From CAJBLF01 sp964613015 (GTDB lineage Bacteria > Patescibacteriota > Gracilibacteria > Absconditabacterales > Absconditicoccaceae): a DNA stretch of 14,408 bases. The notes beneath the pieces were generated by a model. That model made no database searches. It was not told the origin of the DNA and was given only the letters and a program-made list of their open reading frames with translations. The first letter of the stretch is position 1; the number at the start of each line of letters is the position of its first letter. Made by a program: the position numbers and the translations under genes. The stretch covers positions 1 to 14,408 of the forward strand of contig CAZTFP010000031.1 in NCBI GenBank assembly GCA_964613015.1, in the 5' to 3' direction. Below, piece by piece: positions 9,174 through 14,408 of the stretch.

Positions 9174-10343
9174 TTATTTTATTCTGATTTCATTTATCTT
9201 GATTCTAGTCTTTGGTCAAAGGAAACCCCTCAAAATCAACGGATCGTGGTCTGTAATCAGCGAATATTTTTTTTGAAAATCATAAACAGCATCTATAGTG
9301 TATTGTGAATATATACCATCAATACTACCACTATAGAGTCATTGCGATTGTAAAAATGTCTGAAGAATTTTTATCTCTGATGATTGTTGTCATTTTGTAT
9401 ATGCTCTGTAGAAGAGAAAAACTTTCTTCACTGAAGACTTGCCCCCCAAATCCTCTACCACTTTGTGGTCCCCCTCATTTATCAAGGAGGATTGGCGACT
9501 TTCAGTTGGTTTGCCGTTGTAATATTTTGCTAGATCTATGATGGAAGTAAATGTCCCTGTGGCGTATAAATTTTGGGGTAATAAATTTTTACTTTGCACA
9601 TCAAGTTTCATCGTATATCTTGTCATAGAGCCAAATACTCAACAATCAGGACTTTTTGAAGAAATAATTCTTTTGGCTATTTGATACCTACAAAGCGCTT
9701 TTTTTGTATTGCATTCAAAGTTTCCATTCCAATATCTTTTGTTGAGATATCAGAGTTTGACTAAATATTTTTGAAGCGTTCGTGTTCGGATATCCTTTCT
9801 TCCTTCCTCGAGTTGTTGGATTCGCAAGGCAATATCAAAAAAGTTTTTGAATGTAGGTACATTGTCTCGCAGGAGGGAATCCTTGGGTGTTGTCTTAACG
9901 ATCGAATCGTCACAGAAATATCCTATCATGTTTTTTTTACCAAAGGTAAGTGCTCTAATGAGTCACTGTTCGCCCTTTCCCATCCAGATATCTATACGAT
10001 CAAAACTTTGTTCTTTTTCTCATGATACTACGATAGCACCTCCCCTATCAGCAATTTCTCCTACACCAAATCCTGGAAAATAAATTATAGACCCAAATAC
10101 ATATGATGCTGGTCATGCTAACATACCATTGAATACTTGTTTACCTGAAGCACCGACATGTCATTCTCCATTAAGAGTAACCTCCTCTTCAAAGCTTGAT
10201 TTATAATAAAATACTTGCCCACTTTCTGGTGAATAATACGCCGTTACTGTGAAGCCTCTTTCTTCACAAGCAGAAAAATCGAAAGCATGGGTAATACTTA
10301 TGAGACAAGAACAGGTGATTATAACATATATCCATTTTTTCAT
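9174..10343 (-). CDS. Secreted 3D-domain protein with two peptidoglycan-binding repeats
   Basis: The protein has 389 residues with nine TGA codons read as Gly. A signal peptide is clear: MKKWIYVIITCSCLISITHA, with probable cleavage after residue 20. Residues about 31-137 form a 3D domain, the double-psi barrel found in MltA-type lytic transglycosylases and Rpf/YabE-like proteins: FTVTAYYSPESG, then FGSIIYFPGFGVGEIADRGG with D99, then FDRIDIWMGKGEQ with D115 and D118. Residues about 165-250 resemble a PG_binding_1 repeat (LQKYLVKLGYLNKRYWNGNF, then a Thr-x-Lys-Ala-Leu and a GVFGSMTRYT end). Residues about 322-366 are a second repeat (LQTFLQSQGLYSGSIDGIYS). Such proteins cleave or bind cell-wall glycan outside the membrane. 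The usual Asp after the first barrel strands is not evident, so activity is uncertain. Confidence 0.85.
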
Positions 10344-10360
10344 AGTCGAAATATGTTTTT

Positions 10361-10431
10361 TAGTTTGCTAATTACAAGATTTTTTTTATATTGACAGCGA
10401 ATATTCTGCGTTTTAGTTTTGTAGCAAACTA
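10361..10431. repeat. Perfect 10-bp inverted repeat in a divergent intergenic region
   Basis: TAGTTTGCTA (10361-10370) and its exact reverse complement TAGCAAACTA (10422-10431) are 51 bases apart. They lie between the start of the 3D-domain gene (minus) and the 58 aa candidate (plus), with the second arm touching the ATG at 10431. The position suits a repressor site pair, but ten bases of matching AT-rich sequence can arise by chance. Confidence 0.5.
10391..10419 (+). promoter_or_regulatory. Possible promoter for the 58 aa candidate gene
   Basis: A perfect TTGACA (10391-10396) is followed at 17 bases by TAGTTT (10414-10419), which matches only three of six -10 bases. If used, transcription would start only about 5 bases before the ATG at 10431, giving a nearly leaderless message. 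The strong -35 and poor -10 make this uncertain. Confidence 0.3.
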
Positions 10432-10607
10432 TGTTGAAGAATCTAGAAAAGAGATTAAATAACCGGATTGTAGACTTCATCATATGATGATCATATCTTG
10501 GTGATTATTGGACACATGTTTTTGAAAAAATAAAAAAAATAGGTATAGAAGCGTACGCCCATATCCTTCTTCAGTATGAAAGATTCAAAGAGTGGTATAG
10601 AGACTAG
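10431..10607 (+). CDS. Candidate small protein, 58 aa, unrecognised
   Basis: ATG at 10431 opens a 58-residue frame, MLKNLEKRLNNRIVDFIIGG and onward, with two consecutive TGA codons read as Gly-Gly in the middle. The second half (FEKIKKIGIEAYAHILLQYERFKEWYRD) is amphipathic helix, and the composition looks like protein rather than chance. The TAG stop overlaps the TAG of the convergent SDR gene through a shared CTAG (10604-10607), a compact arrangement typical of real neighbours in streamlined genomes. Against it, a 58-codon open frame with only two stop codons is not rare in such AT-rich DNA, no ribosome-binding site is visible and the promoter is weak. I do not recognise a family. Confidence 0.5.
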
Positions 10608-11407
10608 CTTACGGATAGTAAACTATTTTTTTTCTTATCATAAAAAAAATCATTATTGAGCATTGATTTGTCTTTATTGTTATTAATCGATCATCAATCT
10701 ACGAATACTAGTTTTCCTCTAGTCTCTTCTTTGTGTATAAGTATTTGCTCGACAGCATTATCAATATCCGCTAATGATGGTTGTCCATGTGGCATATTTT
10801 CTTCAATAAATTTTCCAAATCAATTATTTCAATTTTTATTCATTTTCTTTTTGAAATTATTCTCCATTGCTGTTCATTTAACAAGCGAAGCACATAATAT
10901 AGTAGGATTCCAACGATCATCATTTAACAATAGACTGCTCACCAATCTTTTCATATATGCATAATCTTCATATCCTTTTTTTTTATCGACGATTTGGACT
11001 GATGCATTATATATTACCTTTGTATCTGTATCTATTATTCATGCCATTTGTAATCTTTCTACAAGCATTATATTATTGAGATGAGTATTTATAGTAGGAT
11101 CTCAATTGTTTGCTCTGCGAAAAAAATTGGAACGATTTATTGTGTCTCACGAGTTCATTATACCGCTATTTAAAAAAACAGTCTTGAGTGTTTCTTTACC
11201 ATATTTTTCTCTATAGTTTCTTATAAATTTTTTTATGGATTGTACGTCTAATATATCCAACATTTCTATTCCTAAAGAGCTCTTTGAAGTCTTTATTACA
11301 TCGAAATTTTCGGTCAAAAGATTTGCAACTGATTGTCATATTTTGCTCTTTCAAGTTCCTACCACTAGAGCTTTATTTTTCTCTATGTTTTTTATGATTT
11401 CTTTCAT
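10604..11407 (-). CDS. Divergent short-chain dehydrogenase/reductase (SDR)
   Basis: The protein has 267 residues with about ten TGA codons read as Gly. The N-terminus ALVVGTGKSKIGQSVANLL is a Rossmann dinucleotide-binding loop, and both key glycines after GT and in IG are TGA. VFLNSGIMNSG corresponds to the NNAG strand, VIYNASVQIVD to the strand with the catalytic Ser, and YAYMK (preceded by GYED) is a YxxxK active-site motif. SLADIDNAVEQIL and GKLVFVDGGS match the usual C-terminal end, where SDRs read VDGG. This supports an NAD(P)-dependent oxidoreductase, but the motifs are spaced and worded unlike common metabolic SDRs, so no substrate can be named. It starts 25 bases after the pyruvate kinase stop in the same direction and is probably the last gene of that unit. 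The last residues run into the convergent 58 aa candidate by the shared CTAG. Confidence 0.78.
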
Positions 11408-11432
11408 AAAGTTCTTGAATGGCTAAAATATA

Positions 11433-12437
11433 TTATTTATATTTCTCCGCTTCAGTAATTACTTTGTTCATCACTTTGATACATTCTAAGGGATATTTTC
11501 CTACTGCAGTTTCTCATGACAACATCACATATTCAGCACCTTCACGTACGGCGTAAAAAATATCACTTACTTCTGCTCTCGTAGGCACTGGATTGGAAAT
11601 CATTGATTCCAACATCTGGGTTGCCACTATCACGGGAGTATTTTTTATTTTACACTCCTTGACAATATTCATCTGATGGATAGGAATCATTTCTACTGGT
11701 AATTCAGTTCCTAGGTCTCCCCTAGCAACCATAATCATATCACTCGCATCTATAATTGAATTTACATTATCAACACCTTCCTGATTTTCTATCTTGGCAA
11801 TGATTTTAATCTGTTCTCCACCATTGGCTTTCAAAAGATTTCTTAACTCAATTACATCATTTGCTTTTCTCGTAAAACTCAATGCAACATAATCAAAATT
11901 TTCTTTGATAGCGAATAGCACATTTGACTTATCTCTTTCTGTAAGCCCTGGAAGTTTAATACGAACTCCTGGAAGATTAAGATGTCTTCTCGATCCGACC
12001 ACGAAATTATTCAATGCTTTGACTACTATATATCCTGATCATTTTTCTAGAACTTCTACTTCGAGCAATCCCGCATCTATTTTGACGATTCATCCTATTT
12101 TCACATCATCGACTAATGAAACATAATCACAAAATAATCATTGAACATCTCTTTTACTTTCATCGATATATATATTAAAAACCTGTCAAACTGTATAAGT
12201 AATTGGTGTTTCTAAAACTCCTGTTCTGATTTCAGGCCCTTCCGTATCGAGAAGTAACTGAAATTTTCATCAAATTTTCTGTTCTACCGTATGCGCAACA
12301 GCTACATCTCTTTTTGTTGTCTCTTGGGCGTAATGAGGAAAATTGAATCTCAATATCCTGATACCATTTTCGTAGCATCTGATCAGCTGTGACTCACTAT
12401 TATTTGATGGCCCCATACTCATTACGATATTGGTCAT
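11433..12437 (-). CDS. pyk: Pyruvate kinase, short form lacking the C-terminal domain
   Basis: Pyruvate kinase converts phosphoenolpyruvate and ADP to pyruvate and ATP. This protein has 334 residues against roughly 470-480 for typical bacterial enzymes. Residues 1-70 give the N-terminal barrel start with ILRFNF (R30, N32) and LDTEGPEIRTG (D64). The middle, about 70-160, is the B domain. The rest of the barrel has KIENQEGVDNV (catalytic K215, E217), MVARGDLGTE (D241), ATQMLESM, PTRAEVSDI and LSGETAVGKYP, where G308 is TGA. The frame then ends at a TAA in EAEKYK, so the whole C-terminal regulatory domain is absent. Two usual residues differ: Lys is Glu in DTKGPEIRTG, and SHG is PHY after NF. 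The ATG at 12437 has AGG close upstream and an in-frame TAA before it. It lies 125 bases after AMP phosphorylase and 25 before the SDR. Confidence 0.92.
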
Positions 12438-12562
12438 ATACCTATACGGTTATCAATGTAAAATCTCTTTGTGCTTTGTTAGAAAATTTAAAACATATAC
12501 GTTCATCATCTTGCTTTTCTTCTCGATTGCCCCTTTATTTTATAAAGTAATATAATTTATCA

Positions 12563-14065
12563 TTATTTTATTTTATAAATAGTGTTTTCTTTCAAAAATT
12601 TTATTGCTAAATCAATTTTATTTTCCTCATCAGCGTATATAGTAAATATTTTTTCTCATTTTTTTACCTTTGAACCAAGCTTATGATGTAAGTATACACC
12701 TGCTGTCAAATCTATAGGTGCACCAAGCGTCCTTGCAAGAATATTGAGTATGTGCATATCTATTTCACTGACAGTACCACTCTTGTCTGCCATAATATCT
12801 TTGGTTTTTTCTCCCAATACTAATTTCTCCGAATGTACATCAGGATCACCATTTTGTGCTGAAATAATTTTTTGCATCTTTTTTCGTGCTTCTCACGATA
12901 CTAGTTGTCCATACGCTAATTTTTGAGCGTCTTTACCTTTTGCCATACCAACCATTTCTATAATCCTAGTAGCAAGATAGAGTGCTTTTTTTTCTAAATC
13001 TGTTGGTCTATTGGGATGTTGTTGTAAAACGCGTAATACTTCTCTCACTTGAAGTTTGGCACCAATTCCTGCTCCGATAGGCTGAGAGGCATCAGTAATC
13101 TCCACGTGAACCTTCATTCAGAGTTTTTTACCTACATATTCATATTTTTTTTTGAGTCGTTTAGCTGTTTTCATATCTGGTACTTTTGCTGTCGGTCCTA
13201 CAGGTATATCTATCAATGAATGATTGATCCCCATTGCATATTTTTTTGCCATGATACTGACAATAGTTCTCGGATAAGATTGCATAGACAATGGATAGGC
13301 AACTTTTATCAATTTTTCATCAGCTGGCGCTAAATCTAAGCCACCACCTCGTACAAGACAGGTATTATTCTTTTTCACAAGTTTTTCAATTTCTGGTTTG
13401 GAGAATGAAATATCCATCAATACACTGACGCATTCTCCTGTCGCTGCTGGTGTAGTAATTGCTTTGGAAAATACCTTTGGCATTTTGATACCAAGTGAAG
13501 TAAGTAATGGAATTATAATCATCGTCGTTTCATTTCCTGGTACACCACCCATACAATGTTTATCAGCTACGATACCATTTCGGTGCAACATTTCTCCAGC
13601 TTCAGCCATAGCTTTGGCCATTCGATACATTTCTTTATCACTAGATTTATAGAAAAACCCTAATGCAGAAAAATATGTTACCAAGGTATCTGCAAAACGA
13701 TTACTAGAAATATCTTCCATAATCGCTTCAATATCTTCTTGTGTAAATTTAGCTCATTTTAACGCTCTTTTGAGCGCATCCAAAGCAGCAGAGCTTGTCT
13801 GTGTAAAACTAAGACATACTTTCGCTCATGCAGGAATATCATATTTTTCACTGACATCTCTGGGAATACCAACTTCGGTCTGATCTACATATCTATGAGT
13901 AAGATTAGCATCCAATACATATTCTTGACCATTGTAATTCATAGCAATTTTATCCATTGCATTGATACCATATATTGCTGCTTGTGCTTCGTTAATCCAT
14001 ATCGTCAAATTATCTCCTTCTGTGAGATCCACAAATTTTGTCTTGGCATAAAAAACATTTTTCAT
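12563..14065 (-). CDS. deoA: AMP phosphorylase (archaeal-type thymidine phosphorylase family)
   Basis: The protein has 500 residues, close to the 503 of archaeal AMP phosphorylase and longer than thymidine phosphorylase because of an N-terminal domain (residues 1-80). Five TGA codons are read as Gly. In the known pathway the enzyme cleaves AMP with phosphate to adenine and ribose 1,5-bisphosphate. The family signature DKHCMGGVPGNETT (residues 168-181) is the phosphate-binding loop, followed by KVFSKAITTPAATGE (about 197-211), the base-binding region, and GAGIGAKLQVREVL (about 335-348) with a glycine-rich C-terminal domain. At the base-binding position archaeal enzymes read SSRAIT, here FSKAIT, so Arg is Lys (K201). 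It starts 26 bases after RuBisCO, probably co-transcribed. Confidence 0.93.
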
Positions 14066-14091
14066 CCGTAGTACTATTTAATAAATAAAAA

Positions 14092-14408
14092 CTAATTACT
14101 TTCTCTTCTTGCTGCGTGCCTTAGATCTTTATTTTCTTTCTTCTCAAAAAATCCAATCGCCTGAGCTAATTCTTCATGATCTTTGGCATATTCATGAATA
14201 TCTATTCCTTTGATAAATGCTTCACATGATTGTACGAGCGCTGTCGCTCACTTTTGTGTTCCACCCGGATGTGCATGACAACCAGCTCCCATAGTTGTGA
14301 TAAAATCTATATCTCACATCACATCGATAAATGGTTTCAAGAGCGTTGGATTGAGTCCTCATGAAATAATTGGGCAACATTTTTTCATATTTCTCCAACT
14401 ATCATCTT
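14092..14408 (-). CDS. rbcL: RuBisCO-family large subunit, C-terminal 104 residues (form III or II/III-like)
   Basis: Only the C-terminal end is inside the window; the gene continues past 14408. Visible are both phosphate-binding loops of the barrel: PIISGGLNPTLLKPFI, where the first Gly of SGG is TGA, and TTMGAGCHAHPGGTQKGATA, the counterpart of the GGG-x-x-x-H loop, with the middle Gly replaced by Ala. A helical tail follows (ALVQSCEAFIKG, ELAQAIGFFEKK). In archaea and CPR bacteria such RuBisCOs use ribulose bisphosphate made from AMP and produce two 3-phosphoglycerates. The start of AMP phosphorylase 26 bases downstream fits this pathway. Three TGA codons read as Gly. The form cannot be settled from this fragment. 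A RuBisCO-like protein is the alternative, as the catalytic lysines lie outside the window. Confidence 0.85.

Noticed and set aside
9161..9180. Bidirectional terminator between the convergent methyltransferase and 3D genes
   Set aside because: Only a 5-bp all-AT stem can form in this stretch.
9390..9626. A separate 78-residue gene on the minus strand
   Set aside because: It is the interior of the 3D-domain gene between two TGA (Gly) codons.
12450..12509. A 19-residue leader peptide frame before pyruvate kinase on the minus strand
   Set aside because: It is short and lies in an AT-rich 125-base gap. No attenuator hairpin or clear promoter supports it.

Overview
The window reads as a piece of a small, AT-rich genome from the Candidate Phyla Radiation that uses genetic code 25, where UGA is glycine and only UAA and UAG stop translation. 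Under the standard code most of the sequence looks like broken ORFs. With TGA read as Gly the pieces join into eleven continuous genes plus one short candidate. Many of the TGA codons fall on glycines that known families require: motif I of a methyltransferase, the TGxxxGxG loop of an SDR, LSGETA of pyruvate kinase and ISGG of RuBisCO. This code is known from Absconditabacteria (SR1) and Gracilibacteria. The RuBisCO and AMP phosphorylase pair makes SR1 the better guess, but it does not prove it.

Layout. 1-680 (minus): the start of ribosomal protein L10, preceded by its own promoter, an L10-leader RNA and a terminator-like hairpin. 681-7003 (minus): a three-gene unit encoding a 94 aa helical protein, a 1754 aa giant protein and a 248 aa unknown protein. 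The giant has a glycine-rich hydrophobic stretch in its middle and an HD phosphohydrolase domain in its C-terminal half. 7004-7262: a divergent control region with a good minus promoter, a 32-bp tandem duplication carrying two TATAAT boxes, and a plus promoter. 7263-9168 (plus): a hydrolase-type RelA/SpoT-like HD protein, then an EgtD-like SAM methyltransferase. 9174-10343 (minus): a secreted 3D-domain cell-wall protein with two peptidoglycan-binding repeats. 10431-10607 (plus): a 58 aa candidate gene. 10604-14408 (minus): 3'-truncated view of a metabolic unit in the order RuBisCO, AMP phosphorylase, short pyruvate kinase, divergent SDR.

How the genes fit together. In the known archaeal/CPR pathway, AMP phosphorylase releases the base from AMP to give ribose 1,5-bisphosphate. 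An isomerase, not in this window, makes RuBP, and RuBisCO turns RuBP into 3-phosphoglycerate, which can enter lower glycolysis and reach pyruvate kinase for ATP. The adjacent genes fit nucleotide salvage into energy metabolism. The giant-protein unit is the least explained part of the window. It sits back to back with a second, unrelated HD hydrolase, and nothing in the sequence alone fixes its role.
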